Assembly: GCF_004005375.1 (NCBI RefSeq)
Contig: NZ_RZUF01000003.1
Location: forward strand, 1 to 47,130
DNA: 47,130 bases
Direction of reading: 5' to 3'
Source: Rheinheimera sediminis
GTDB taxonomy: Bacteria; Pseudomonadota; Gammaproteobacteria; Enterobacterales; Alteromonadaceae
Each line of letters begins with the position of its first letter. Position 1 is the stretch's first letter. The notes beneath the pieces are model-generated. The model was not told the DNA's origin and did not search any database. It saw only the letters and a list, made by a program, of their open reading frames with translations. Position numbers and translations under genes: made by a program. Positions 1 through 8,726 of this stretch are shown piece after piece.

Positions 1-300
1 CGCCACGAGCTCTGCGAGCGGCCGGACAAGAGGTTCTGCTGTCGCCTCTCCCAGAACCCCAGGATGGGGTGAGCACTGTAGTTCACCGCCAGGGTGAAAC
101 AGGAAAACGTGACGCAAATAGTTTTGCGTCACGCCTGTTTCACGCCACGAGCTCTGCGAGCGGCCGGACAAGACGGCCCGCGGTCGCCTCTCCCAGAACC
201 CCGGGATGCGGTGAGCACAAAAACGTCTGGAACGTTTTTGAACGGCGCAGCCGGCCCGGAGGGTGGTGCAGGAGGCCGCAATAATGTAGTTCACCGCACC
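1..300. repeat. Two copies of a ~76 bp intergenic repeat
   Basis: Copy 1 (1-77) and copy 2 (143-218) share the frame CGCCACGAGCTCTGCGAGCG...GGTGAGCAC with few differences. Each copy is followed by a different hairpin-forming insert and by a short GTAGTTCACCGC motif (about 79-89 and 289-299). No convincing gene lies here, and the small open frames across it look spurious. It resembles a dispersed intergenic repeat family, but the family is not recognised. The window edge cuts off whatever lies to the left. Confidence 0.7.
94..143. repeat. 50 bp near-perfect hairpin between the repeat copies
   Basis: The outer arms GTGAAACAGG (94-103) and CCTGTTTCAC (134-143) are exact complements. The inner arms CGTGACGCAAA (108-118) and TTTGCGTCACG (123-133) are also exact, leaving a 4-base loop and a 4-A bulge on one side. 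A smaller hairpin at 219-239 (AAAAACGT/ACGTTTTT) holds the equivalent place after repeat copy 2. Its role is unknown; it could be a mobile-element end or a structured RNA. Confidence 0.7.
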
Positions 301-336
301 CAAATTCAACACTTCACTGCTCTTAAAATTCAAAAC

Positions 337-362
337 GGGCGCCCACAAGGGACGCCCCTACA
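337..362. repeat. REP-like element, divergent copy
   Basis: The sequence GGGCGCCCACAAGGGACGCCCCTAC keeps the ACAAG centre and CGCCCCTAC end of the REP-like elements at 4342-4365 and 4451-4474, with the inner arm bases exchanged so that a stem can still form. It lies just upstream of the first gene. Confidence 0.45.
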
Positions 363-419
363 GGCAATTCCGTTAACACGAAGAACTAATACCTCCTACC
401 TTTTACCCGCCCATTTCGC

Positions 420-425
420 TATAAT
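420..425 (+). promoter_or_regulatory. Possible -10 box for the first gene
   Basis: TATAAT at 420-425 lies 72 bases before the ATG at 497. No good -35 hexamer is seen 16-18 bases upstream, so this is only a candidate. Confidence 0.25.
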
Positions 426-496
426 GCAGCCTGTTTTTACAGCAGTTTGGGTGTCGCTTGATCGTAGTTCGTGCAGTGCAATACCTTTGGTTTAGA

Positions 497-1657
497 ATGA
501 TCCGGCTTGGCTGGCGTTCATGGCTGAAGTTAACCCCATTGATGTTGCTTATTTTGCTGCTTATCTCCACTTTTGTCACACCAGTCCCAGATCAGCAATA
601 TCATTTCCCGGACGAAAACACAGCCAACGGCAACTTTCATGTGGTGGAATTTAATGACGAAGGCCAGCCACATGATTTAAAACAGCAGCAGGCTTTATTT
701 GAACGCATAAAAAAACCTGACTCAGCCACAGCCGAACTTGTTATTTTTGTGCATGGCTGGCATCAAAATGCGGCTCCGACCGATGCAAATTTTGTCGCTT
801 TTCAGACCTACATAAAAGAGTTACAACAAGCTGCGCCGCAGCGTAATCTTATCGGCCTTTACTTAGGCTGGCGCGGTGACAAGTATGATCCTTTGTGGCT
901 TGATGGATCCCATAAATCAGAAGGCTGGATGGAACCTCTGGATTTTCCGACTATATTTCAGCGTAAAAGAGTATCGCGCCTGGTTGGCGAACAGGGTGTT
1001 AGTCAGTTATTGGACAAGCTCGATGCAGTGGTTGAGCATGGCCAGCTGAAAAGGTACATCTTTATTGGCCATAGTTTAGGCGGTTCAGTGGCTTTGCACG
1101 CCAGTAAAGAACGGGTAAAAAAAGCCATAGATCTCGGCAAAGACAACCCGAATTTATATTTACTGCTAAACCCTGCAGTGACCGCAAAAGAGTACAAACC
1201 GCTCGATACTTTATTAAGCGTCGACAGGCAGAAGCCCAGTATGGTGGTATTGCAGTCCAAAGGCGACTTTGCTGTGAAGGAGGCCTTTAATTTTATAAAA
1301 GATGGTGAGCAGGCGGTAGGTAATTCCTGGGCCATTACTCACGATATAGATAAATGCCCAAGAGGTAACTGTGAAACGCCTCTGCACTTGCATAGCAGTT
1401 TGGCTCAGCACGATGCAATTCCGGGCTGTATGATGCAGCTAAATAGATCGGGTTGGCGTATTCGCGCCCGGGTGCAGGCGCGTCGTACTATTCAAAGTTG
1501 TGATGACGCCAATATGCAAGCAGTTTGGGTACTGGCGGTGTCTAACGATATTATTTTTGGTCACAATGGCATTTTAACGCCAAACCATGCAGGTGCTTTA
1601 GCTGAGATTTTAAGTCTGATTGACTACCACAAAAACCAAATTCCAGAAGCTATCTAG
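497..1657 (+). CDS. Alpha/beta hydrolase, membrane-anchored
   Basis: A predicted serine hydrolase of the alpha/beta fold. Starting at ATG 497 the protein has 386 residues. An N-terminal hydrophobic segment (about residues 11-28) would act as signal anchor or signal peptide. It is followed by an FVHGW oxyanion-type motif near residue 85 and the nucleophile elbow GHSLGG with Ser193. The late GHNGIL...H region could supply the catalytic His. The frame stays open to a TTG at 458, which would add 13 residues; neither start has a clear Shine-Dalgarno, and 497 is preferred because it puts the hydrophobic segment near the N-terminus. It converges on the transporter gene with only three bases between the stops. 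The substrate cannot be inferred; lipase-like or esterase activity is possible. Confidence 0.8.
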   Translation: MIRLGWRSWLKLTPLMLLILLLISTFVTPVPDQQYHFPDENTANGNFHVVEFNDEGQPHDLKQQQALFERIKKPDSATAELVIFVHGWHQNAAPTDANFVAFQTYIKELQQAAPQRNLIGLYLGWRGDKYDPLWLDGSHKSEGWMEPLDFPTIFQRKRVSRLVGEQGVSQLLDKLDAVVEHGQLKRYIFIGHSLGGSVALHASKERVKKAIDLGKDNPNLYLLLNPAVTAKEYKPLDTLLSVDRQKPSMVVLQSKGDFAVKEAFNFIKDGEQAVGNSWAITHDIDKCPRGNCETPLHLHSSLAQHDAIPGCMMQLNRSGWRIRARVQARRTIQSCDDANMQAVWVLAVSNDIIFGHNGILTPNHAGALAEILSLIDYHKNQIPEAI

Positions 1658-1660
1658 CAT

Positions 1661-2551
1661 TTAGTGCCACAAAATAAGCACAGTGCCAGCAACTGTTAAG
1701 CTGGCACCTAGCCAGGCACCGACGGCAGGCCGTCTTTTATAAACCAGCCACAATAAAGGCACGACTAGTACAGGGCTGACAGAAGACAGCATACCTATTA
1801 AACCTGCATCGCCCGTTTTTAAAGCCTGCAAAATTAGTGTCATACCTATCACCATGGACAAGCCCGCATTAACAAACACCATGGCGAATACTTTTTTCGT
1901 CATAGGTAAATAAACACGGGCTACCTTAAATCCTACCCAGAACAGCAGCAAATGAGCAAATAATGCGACCGTCATCCGTACTGCCGAAGCACTGACCGCA
2001 TCGATCTCAGTCTCCATCAAAGGCTTTAACATTAAGGTTGAAGCAGCCTGGCATAAAGCCGAAGTTAGACCCAAGGCGATACCGGAACGAAGTTGGGATT
2101 GGTTCGACTCCCAATGATGTTGTTCTTCCGCTCTGCGCCCCAGCACTATGGCTGTCATCACGCCTGAGCTTAACAAACCACAGCCGACTAAAGTCCAGCC
2201 CCAGATGGATTCACCTAAAAACAGATAGGCCAGCAACACCGAAAACATCGCATGGGTGGCAAATAACACACCGGCACGGCGTGGCCCTAGTCGGTTCATT
2301 GAGGCAAATAACGAGGTATCGCCAATTAAGATACCAATAAGTGCTGAGATGGCCAAAAGCGGCAGTTGAGGTAAAGCCAGTGTGCTAAAGCCACCACTAA
2401 AAAAAGCCCAAAGCCATAACATGCTGGCCGCGCACGCCAAACGCCAGCGGGTAAAAGCAAAAGCGCCTAAATGACTGGAGGCGGTGGCTGATAACAAACT
2501 GCCAACAGCCCAACACACAGCCGCCAATAAAGCTAAGTATTCAAAAGGCAC
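1661..2551 (-). CDS. EamA/DMT-family transporter
   Basis: A 296-residue inner-membrane protein with about ten hydrophobic segments in two halves, the usual layout of EamA (DMT) exporters. The GTG start at 2551 overlaps the stop of cysM by one base (TAGTG on the minus strand), so the two are probably translationally coupled. Several DMT members export amino acids or cysteine-pathway metabolites, such as E. coli EamA/YdeD. With cysM directly upstream, a role in exporting cysteine or O-acetylserine is a reasonable guess, but no residue proves it. Confidence 0.85.
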   Translation of the reverse strand: MPFEYLALLAAVCWAVGSLLSATASSHLGAFAFTRWRLACAASMLWLWAFFSGGFSTLALPQLPLLAISALIGILIGDTSLFASMNRLGPRRAGVLFATHAMFSVLLAYLFLGESIWGWTLVGCGLLSSGVMTAIVLGRRAEEQHHWESNQSQLRSGIALGLTSALCQAASTLMLKPLMETEIDAVSASAVRMTVALFAHLLLFWVGFKVARVYLPMTKKVFAMVFVNAGLSMVIGMTLILQALKTGDAGLIGMLSSVSPVLVVPLLWLVYKRRPAVGAWLGASLTVAGTVLILWH

Positions 2552-3432
2552 TAATATATTCCTGAAGATAAATAACGATCGCCGCGGTCACAGATAATGG
2601 CGACTATCACGGCGTTCTGCAGCTGTTCGGCCAGGCGCAATGCTGCATAAACAGAACCGCCGGAACTAACACCACAAAAGATACCTTCCTGCTGCGCCAG
2701 TTGACGCATAGTGGCTAAGGCTTGGTCTGTGGTGATATCTATGATTTGATCAACCCGCTGCTTTTCATAAAAGCCAGGTAAATAGGCTTCAGGCCAACGG
2801 CGAATGCCCGGAATACTGCTGCCTTCTGCTGGTTGCAAGCCTATGATTTGAATCGCATCATTCTGCTGCTTCAGATAACGCGACACCCCCATAATAGTAC
2901 CAGTGGTGCCCATGCTGGAGACGAAATGAGTCACTTTACCCTGACTTTGTTGCCAGATCTCAGGGCCCGTAGAAGCGAAATGTGCCGCCGGATTGTCACT
3001 ATTATTAAACTGGTCCAGCACTAAACCCGCACCTTCAGCCTGCATTTGTTTGGCTAAATCACGGGCGTATTCCATGCCTTGTTCTTTACTGACCAGTATT
3101 AGCTCGGCACCATAAGCCCGCATCGATGCCTTACGCTCTTCTGTCATATTGTCAGGCATAATCAGCTTCATTTTATAGCCTTTAATGGCTGCGGCCATGG
3201 CCAGAGCTATGCCTGTATTACCGCTGGTCGCTTCAATCAGGCAGTCGCCAGGTTTGATATCGCCCCTTGCTTCCGCTTGCTGCAACATAAAAAGCGCTGG
3301 TCTGTCTTTGACTGATCCCGCAGGATTATTGCCTTCAAGCTTTAACAGCACTGTACTTTGAGTGTGATTAGCCATACGTTGCAGCCGCACCAAAGGCGTC
3401 TGGCCAACATAATCTTCAAGGGTAGGATACAT
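2551..3432 (-). CDS. cysM: Cysteine synthase B
   Basis: A PLP-dependent O-acetylserine sulfhydrylase that makes L-cysteine from O-acetylserine and sulfide (CysM can also use thiosulfate). At 293 residues the length is normal. The N-terminus has the YVGQTPLVRL motif. The PLP lysine lies in GSVKDR (Lys42), the phosphate/substrate loop is TSGNTG (about 69-74), and a GVSSGGS motif near 254 binds the PLP phosphate. The charged C-terminal CDRGDRYLSSG is typical of CysM rather than CysK. The ATG at 3432 follows a GAGG-like sequence. It is first of a two-gene unit with the DMT transporter. Confidence 0.93.
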   Translation of the reverse strand: MYPTLEDYVGQTPLVRLQRMANHTQSTVLLKLEGNNPAGSVKDRPALFMLQQAEARGDIKPGDCLIEATSGNTGIALAMAAAIKGYKMKLIMPDNMTEERKASMRAYGAELILVSKEQGMEYARDLAKQMQAEGAGLVLDQFNNSDNPAAHFASTGPEIWQQSQGKVTHFVSSMGTTGTIMGVSRYLKQQNDAIQIIGLQPAEGSSIPGIRRWPEAYLPGFYEKQRVDQIIDITTDQALATMRQLAQQEGIFCGVSSGGSVYAALRLAEQLQNAVIVAIICDRGDRYLSSGIY

Positions 3433-3470
3433 AAGGCCTCAGCTGGACTTGGGAAATTGAGGCTAGTGTA

Positions 3471-3504
3471 GCGGATCCGTCGCTTTACTCACAGACGGAT
3501 CTGC
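3471..3504. other. Inverted repeat between the rRNA methyltransferase gene and cysM
   Basis: The arms GCGGATCCGTC (3471-3481) and GACGGATCTGC (3494-3504) pair with a single mismatch around a 12-base loop. It lies between the methyltransferase stop and the cysM start. No T-run follows on the minus strand, so it is not a standard intrinsic terminator. It may be an operator or RNA structure in the cysM leader. Confidence 0.4.
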
Positions 3505-3519
3505 TATAACTCAGAACCA

Positions 3520-4269
3520 TTAAAACACTGAAAGACGCTTTAAGTTGTCGCACAAAATAGCTGTTGCTATGCCCACGTTTAACGATTCAGTGTCGCTAAA
3601 ACTAGGGATAGTCACAGGGTGGCTGATCACTGATTTTAAAGCAGGGCTAATACCATTGGCTTCATTACCCATCACCAGATAACCACCTACGTTGCTTAAC
3701 TTTAATTGATGCACTGACTCCCCTTCGAGGTAAGCGCCATACACCGGCATTTTGCTTTGCTCCAATACAGGCAATAACTCCTGATAAAACATCTGCACCC
3801 GCAAAAATGAGCCTTTAGCTGCTGCTATCACTTTAGGATTATATAAATCCACTGTGTCAGGCGAACAGAGAATGTGGCGAATGCCATACCAGTCAGCCAC
3901 CCGGATAATAGTACCTAAATTACCCGGATCATTGATTTGATCCAATACCAGCACCCAATCGCCTTGCTGCTCTTTAAATGAGATGGCTACAGGGATTTCG
4001 GCCACAGCCAAAGCGGCGTTATTGCTGCTAAAAGTACCAACCTGCACCAACTCATGTTCAGTACATTGCTGCACTAAATCAGCTTTAGTACAAAGACCAT
4101 GATGTTGTTGTAAAAACTGTTCTGTACCGAAGACAGCCCTTATTTTCCATGGGCTATGCAGTAATTCCAGCACAGATTTTTCGCCTTCGACAAAAAATAG
4201 CTGCTCAGCTTTGCGGTATTTTTTTTGTTGCAGGGACCGAATAAGCTTCGACCATTTCTGACTAATCAT
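3520..4269 (-). CDS. TrmH/SpoU-family RNA 2'-O-methyltransferase
   Basis: A predicted SAM-dependent RNA ribose methyltransferase of the SPOUT superfamily, acting on rRNA or tRNA in the cytosol. Residues 1-100 form a substrate-binding N-terminal part (KKYRKAEQLFFVEGEKSV) like those of 23S rRNA methyltransferases. All three SpoU motifs are present: motif 1 LDQINDPGNLGTIIR (109-123), motif 2 VMGNEANGIS (199-208) and motif 3 IPSFSDTESLNVGIA (221-235), which form the trefoil-knot SAM site. At 249 residues it is complete. The target nucleotide cannot be told. Upstream lies a pair of REP-like repeats rather than an operon partner. Confidence 0.9.
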   Translation of the reverse strand: MISQKWSKLIRSLQQKKYRKAEQLFFVEGEKSVLELLHSPWKIRAVFGTEQFLQQHHGLCTKADLVQQCTEHELVQVGTFSSNNAALAVAEIPVAISFKEQQGDWVLVLDQINDPGNLGTIIRVADWYGIRHILCSPDTVDLYNPKVIAAAKGSFLRVQMFYQELLPVLEQSKMPVYGAYLEGESVHQLKLSNVGGYLVMGNEANGISPALKSVISHPVTIPSFSDTESLNVGIATAILCDNLKRLSVF

Positions 4270-4279
4270 AAACCCTTCT

Positions 4280-4365
4280 TACTTGAAGCCGCAGCTGCCT
4301 GACTGCGCTTTTTCTTCCGAACATAGATTGGTCGGCGAGACGGGCGGGGACAAGCCCCGCCCCTA
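4280..4365. repeat. REP-like composite repeat, copy 1
   Basis: It begins with TACTTGAAGCCGCAGCT (4280-4296), continues through TTCTTCCGAACATAGATTGG (about 4312-4331) and ends in the hairpin GGGCGGGG-ACAAG-CCCCGCCC (4342-4362) plus CTAC. The same TACTTGAAGCYGCAGCT and hairpin combination recurs at 43782-43856, after prlC. It fills the intergenic space upstream of the methyltransferase gene. Confidence 0.75.
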
Positions 4366-4420
4366 CGTGTGTCGCCTTGCTTGGTTTACAGTCTCCGCAG
4401 CCTTGTAAGCTACACTTTTT

Positions 4421-4474
4421 CTCTTCCGAACATAGATTGGTGGTTGAGACGGGCAGGGACAAGCCCCGCCTCTA
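4421..4474. repeat. REP-like repeat, copy 2
   Basis: It repeats TCTTCCGAACATAGATTGGT and the hairpin GGGCAGGG-ACAAG-CCCCGCCT with CTAC, about 108 bp after copy 1. The hairpin has one mismatch. Its end reaches the stop codon of the amidohydrolase gene. It is REP-like; no RAYT transposase is in the window. Confidence 0.75.
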
Positions 4475-6133
4475 CGGCTGTGCCTGATATTTTTGTTGTC
4501 CTGCTACCCAGCTTTGGTGCACTTTGGTTTGCCATAAAGTTTCAGCAGGAGCTTTAAAAATATCGCGATCAACCAAAATAAAATCAGCCCACATGCCAGG
4601 TGCTAAGGACCCCATGCTTTGATCCTGAAAGGCACCATAAGCAGCGTCCAGAGTAAAAGATTTTAAGGCCTGAGTTAAGGTCAGACGCTGTTCCGGTAGC
4701 CAGCCGCCTACAGGTTGGTTTTGCTGGTCCTGACGCGTAACTGCAGCATGTATGCCGTAGAAAGGATTAGCAAGTTCTACCGGGAAATCTGAACCAGCGA
4801 CTATGCGACTGCCCTGATCCACAAAGCTTTTCCAGGCATAAGCGCCGCGTAAACGGGCTATACCTAAACGATCGGCGGCCATATTTTTATCTGAAGTTGC
4901 GTGCGTAGGTTGCATTGCAGGCAGAATATGTAGCTGTGCAAAACGCGGAATATCTTTAGGCGACACAATCTGTGCATGTTCAATACGGTGGCGGCCTTGT
5001 TCTAATTGCTCTTTGCTTGCCAACTGCTCAAACCTGTCTAGTACCAAACGGTTGGTTAAATCACCTATGGCATGCACATTGGTTTGAAAACCAGCCTCCA
5101 GAGTCAGCTTCATAACCGCTGTTAACTTGTCTGGCTGAGTAACAAATAAACCCTTTTGGCCAGGCTGGTCAGAATAAGGTTCTATTAAGGCTGCACCTCT
5201 GCTACCTAAAGCTCCATCGCCATAAATCTTCACAGAGCGGGCTACAAATAACTCGTTTGGATCGAAGATCGGACCTGCGTTTAACCAGCCGGCTAAGTTA
5301 GGATCTGTAGCAGAGAGCATGGCATAAATACGCAGTGGTAATTGATTGTCTTTGCGTAGCTTTTGATAGCTTTCTAAGTTTGCCTGATCGACCCCGGCGT
5401 CATGCACCGAAGTAATGCCTAAAGCCAGCAAGTGTTCGAAGGCTGCATTGAGGGCAGCTAAACGTTCAGCTTCTGATTGCTGTGGAATATGCTGTTCCAG
5501 CAATAACATGGCATTGTCTATTAATACGCCTGTTGGATTGCCTTCTGTATCCCTGATAATTTCCCCACCTGGAGGATCTATGGTTGCTTTGGTGATTCCA
5601 GCCAGTTGCAGCGCTTTACTATTAGCCCAACCCGCATGACTATCCACCCGGGTCAGCCAAACGGGTTTATCGCTAATACTTTCATCAAGCAAGGCTTTAC
5701 CAGGGAATTGCTGGGTAGGCCACAGCACCTGATTCCAGCCACCGCCTAAAATCCACTGTGAATGTGGATGGCTTTTAGCAAAAGCAGCAACTTGGGCTAC
5801 AGCCTGAGCCTCGCTGCCTGAGCTACGCAAATCTACTCTGTTCAGGTTTTGACCCAGGCCCAATACATGGCCATGGCCGTCTATTAATCCGGGTAACAAT
5901 GTCTGGCCTTTGCCGTCTATTTGCTCTGCATTGTGGTAGGCAGCAACAGCGGTTTTATCGCCACGAGCTAAGACTTTGCCCGTCTGGTTGTCAAATACAA
6001 AATGGTTGAACTCAGCAATTTGGCCTTTTTCATCAAAGCCATAACCCTGAATATTATGCAGCATGACAGGTGCAGCCGATAAAGAGCTGCTGAGAAGGGC
6101 TACACTGAAAATAGATGGAGTAAAAAAACGCAT
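4472..6133 (-). CDS. Secreted YtcJ-type amidohydrolase
   Basis: A 553-residue metal-dependent amidohydrolase. Residues 1-20 are a signal peptide (hydrophobic core FSVALLSSSLSA), so it acts in the periplasm. The metal-binding start of the barrel is GLIDGHGH (His87, His89). Later landmarks are NVHAIGD (barrel His), RIEHAQI and GSDFPV, whose Asp is the usual catalytic acid. The N- and C-terminal parts form the small beta-sandwich seen in the family (YGFDEKG...; ...GMWADFILVD). The organisation matches COG1574/YtcJ; the substrate is unknown. It lies 40 bp downstream of ylqF on the same strand and may be co-transcribed with it. Confidence 0.88.
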   Translation of the reverse strand: MRFFTPSIFSVALLSSSLSAAPVMLHNIQGYGFDEKGQIAEFNHFVFDNQTGKVLARGDKTAVAAYHNAEQIDGKGQTLLPGLIDGHGHVLGLGQNLNRVDLRSSGSEAQAVAQVAAFAKSHPHSQWILGGGWNQVLWPTQQFPGKALLDESISDKPVWLTRVDSHAGWANSKALQLAGITKATIDPPGGEIIRDTEGNPTGVLIDNAMLLLEQHIPQQSEAERLAALNAAFEHLLALGITSVHDAGVDQANLESYQKLRKDNQLPLRIYAMLSATDPNLAGWLNAGPIFDPNELFVARSVKIYGDGALGSRGAALIEPYSDQPGQKGLFVTQPDKLTAVMKLTLEAGFQTNVHAIGDLTNRLVLDRFEQLASKEQLEQGRHRIEHAQIVSPKDIPRFAQLHILPAMQPTHATSDKNMAADRLGIARLRGAYAWKSFVDQGSRIVAGSDFPVELANPFYGIHAAVTRQDQQNQPVGGWLPEQRLTLTQALKSFTLDAAYGAFQDQSMGSLAPGMWADFILVDRDIFKAPAETLWQTKVHQSWVAGQQKYQAQP

Positions 6134-6173
6134 AACAGAATTCCCTGGTTGGTCCGTTGCCGGACCTGCCGGG

Positions 6174-7109
6174 CTAACGGTATTTTTTCTTGGCTTTTTG
6201 CTGGCGGACTTTTTCCCGCTCGGCTTTTTCAGCAGCTCTGATGGCCTCCTCTAACTTAGCATTCTGCAGTTCCTCTGTCACCATATCTGGTGTTTCAAGA
6301 CTGACAGGGCCAAATAAACCAGCGCGAAGTTCGGTAATTAAAATCGAACCTGCTTTTTGTAAATCAACCACGCCACCTTTACGCATACAACCACGGCGTT
6401 CGCCCAAAGCGTCTAATAAGGCGACGTCATTTTCGGGCTGTTCTTTTAGCTGATACCTTGCCATTACTTGTTGAGGGTAAGCTTTGAGCAAGTAATCTGC
6501 CGCGAAAATAGCTATATCTGCATAATCAAAGGCGGTGTCTTTAATAGCACCAGTAACGGCCAAACGATAACCACAACTGGCCGGACTCAGCTTGGGCCAT
6601 AAAAAGCCCGGCGTGTCAGTCAGGATTACATTGTTATCGAGTTTGATCCTTTGTTGTATCTTGGTAACACCAGCTTCATTGCCGGTTTTGGCAATAATAC
6701 GGCCAGCTAAGGTATTAATAATGGTCGACTTTCCTACGTTTGGAATACCCATGATCATGGCGCGTGCGCCGCGGATATCTAAATTGCGCTCTGGCAGCAT
6801 TTGGTTGCAAAGTTGTAATAAAGCCTTGATTTGTTCGGGATTTTGCTGACTAATAGGAATGGCTTTAATGCCTTTTTCCTGTTCAAAACGTTCTACCCAC
6901 AAAGCGGTGACAGCAGGGTCTGCCAGATCGGCTTTATTTAGCACCTTGATCACCGGAGTGTCACCACGCAGTTCGGGCACCAAAGGGTTTTCGCTGGAAA
7001 AAGGAATGCGGGCGTCCAGCATTTCGATAATGATATCGACCTGTGGCATAACCTCGGCAATTTCTTTACGGGCCTTGTGCATATGGCCTGGGAACCAGTT
7101 TATCGACAT
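6174..7109 (-). CDS. ylqF: Ribosome biogenesis GTPase YlqF/RbgA
   Basis: A circularly permuted GTPase that helps assemble the large ribosomal subunit. The order G4-G1-G3 is visible: NKAD (58-61), the P-loop GIPNVGKST (about 120-128) and DTPG (about 157). The N-terminus SINWFPGHMHKARK is the family signature. The last ~25 residues are rich in Lys/Glu (EKAEREKVRQQKAKKKYR), a likely RNA-binding tail. At 311 residues the length is normal. The ATG at 7109 is the obvious start. A short hairpin GGTCCG-TTGC-CGGACC (6151-6166) lies between it and the amidohydrolase gene. Confidence 0.93.
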   Translation of the reverse strand: MSINWFPGHMHKARKEIAEVMPQVDIIIEMLDARIPFSSENPLVPELRGDTPVIKVLNKADLADPAVTALWVERFEQEKGIKAIPISQQNPEQIKALLQLCNQMLPERNLDIRGARAMIMGIPNVGKSTIINTLAGRIIAKTGNEAGVTKIQQRIKLDNNVILTDTPGFLWPKLSPASCGYRLAVTGAIKDTAFDYADIAIFAADYLLKAYPQQVMARYQLKEQPENDVALLDALGERRGCMRKGGVVDLQKAGSILITELRAGLFGPVSLETPDMVTEELQNAKLEEAIRAAEKAEREKVRQQKAKKKYR

Positions 7110-7272
7110 AAAAACTCTCTTGGGTTAGCCGCTTGGCGGTTGGAACAGGAAACAATTCAATATTTTACGCTGTTATCAGCTGAGGCAGGAACTTTTTTCC
7201 GGCTTAAACCTCCGATTAGCAGCTTTTTACGTAGAAGAGTCTTGTAATGCATACACAACGGAGTCACAGGGA

Positions 7273-8724
7273 ATGCAGAAGTTGAAGTATCTGACAGGTT
7301 TAGCCATCACAGCTGTTGTATCAGCTGCACCTTCAATGGCCGCCGAGTTTAAACAAGTTCAGGTGCAGCTGGAACATCCGGCGAATGGCAGTACCTTACT
7401 GATACCAAGTGCAAAGGCTGTATTGCAGTCTGGTCATTCATCCGAGAGTCGCTGGTTGAGCTGGGTTGATTTAACCAACAATACAGCGAAGCAGGTGGCT
7501 ATCCCAACACAGGCACAGTTCTTTCATAAAGCGCAGATCAAAAGTCAGCCAGTTGAAGTACTGGTTGTCTTGGGCAATGAAGGCATTAGTTTTTTCAAGC
7601 CTGAAGATAGCAGCTGGCATAGGTTACTCAACACTGAGTCTATGTATCGCACAGTGGATAGCAAAAGGTTGCTGAAACTGGATTTTGTCTATGACTTAAA
7701 TAATGATGGTTTATCTGACTTTGTAGTGACAGATTTTAATGCGCATCATGTGTATATGCAGCAACAGGATGGCAGTTTTAATAAATTCTCTTTGGCTGTG
7801 GAAGCCAAATCCCGCATTTTTGATGAAAACCCGGATTATATTGGCCGCAAAGCACGCTTTCTGGACTGGAATGGTGATGGACGCACTGATATTGGCTTTG
7901 CGATAGATGATAACTTGTTGTTGTATCTGCAAACAGAAAGCGGTTTTGCTACCCAGGCCCAGACCATTCAGCTTGGGTTAGGTTTAACACCAGACGTTCA
8001 GGCTGAGCTGAGGGGCGGCGATGGCCGAAGCTTTAAAGGCTTGTCGATCAGCAGGTTGTACGATGTGAAAGATTTAAATAACGATGGAGTTGCCGACTTT
8101 ATTGTACGTCAGGAGCAGTTTGCCGACGCAGTGGAGCAAAGCTATAGCTATCGTATTCATTATGGAACAGTTGAGCAGGGGGCTTTGCAGTTCAACACCG
8201 AACCTGATGCACGTATTAATACCAAAGGTATCCAGTCTGAACCTGTATTTACCGATCTGAACAACGACAAAAAGTTAGATTTTTTTACCCCTGCAGCTGA
8301 ATTTGGTATAGGTACTTTAGTGAGGGCCTTACTGGCTGGTACTGCGACTATGGAACTGCAGTTTTTTCCACAGTTACCCAGCGGAAAATTTCCTGATAAG
8401 CCTGTGTATCGGCAAGATGCAACAGCGAAGGTCAGCATTGGCAATGCTCAGGTGAATTTGCCTGTACTGAAGGCACTGGTCTCAGAGCAGGCTCCGGCTT
8501 TGTTGTTGATAGGGGATGAAGATCATTTAAAGCTATATCAAAGTGCCAAAGAAAAACTATTTAGCAGCAAAAGTGTTCGCTTAAAGCAGGCTATACCGTT
8601 AAACGGTATGCTGGCCTCCACAGCAGATATAGACCAAAACGGTAAAATGGATTTGATTTTACCTTTTACCCATTTAGATCCGGAAGCTGTGCGTAACCAG
8701 CTGCATTTTTTACTGCAGCAATAA
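7273..8724 (+). CDS. Secreted FG-GAP/VCBS repeat protein
   Basis: A 483-residue exported protein with a signal peptide (MQKLKYLTGLAITAVVSAAPSMA, cleavage near residue 23). It carries at least five Ca-binding FG-GAP/VCBS-type loops: DLNNDGLSDF, DWNGDGRTDI, DLNNDGVADF, DLNNDKKLDF and DIDQNGKMDL. These are typical of a seven-bladed beta-propeller. No enzymatic motif is seen, so a structural or ligand-binding surface role is likely. It runs alone on the plus strand, convergent with the HExxH gene (two bases between the stops), and divergent from ylqF with a 163 bp promoter region. Confidence 0.8.
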   Translation: MQKLKYLTGLAITAVVSAAPSMAAEFKQVQVQLEHPANGSTLLIPSAKAVLQSGHSSESRWLSWVDLTNNTAKQVAIPTQAQFFHKAQIKSQPVEVLVVLGNEGISFFKPEDSSWHRLLNTESMYRTVDSKRLLKLDFVYDLNNDGLSDFVVTDFNAHHVYMQQQDGSFNKFSLAVEAKSRIFDENPDYIGRKARFLDWNGDGRTDIGFAIDDNLLLYLQTESGFATQAQTIQLGLGLTPDVQAELRGGDGRSFKGLSISRLYDVKDLNNDGVADFIVRQEQFADAVEQSYSYRIHYGTVEQGALQFNTEPDARINTKGIQSEPVFTDLNNDKKLDFFTPAAEFGIGTLVRALLAGTATMELQFFPQLPSGKFPDKPVYRQDATAKVSIGNAQVNLPVLKALVSEQAPALLLIGDEDHLKLYQSAKEKLFSSKSVRLKQAIPLNGMLASTADIDQNGKMDLILPFTHLDPEAVRNQLHFLLQQ

Positions 8725-8726
8725 CT

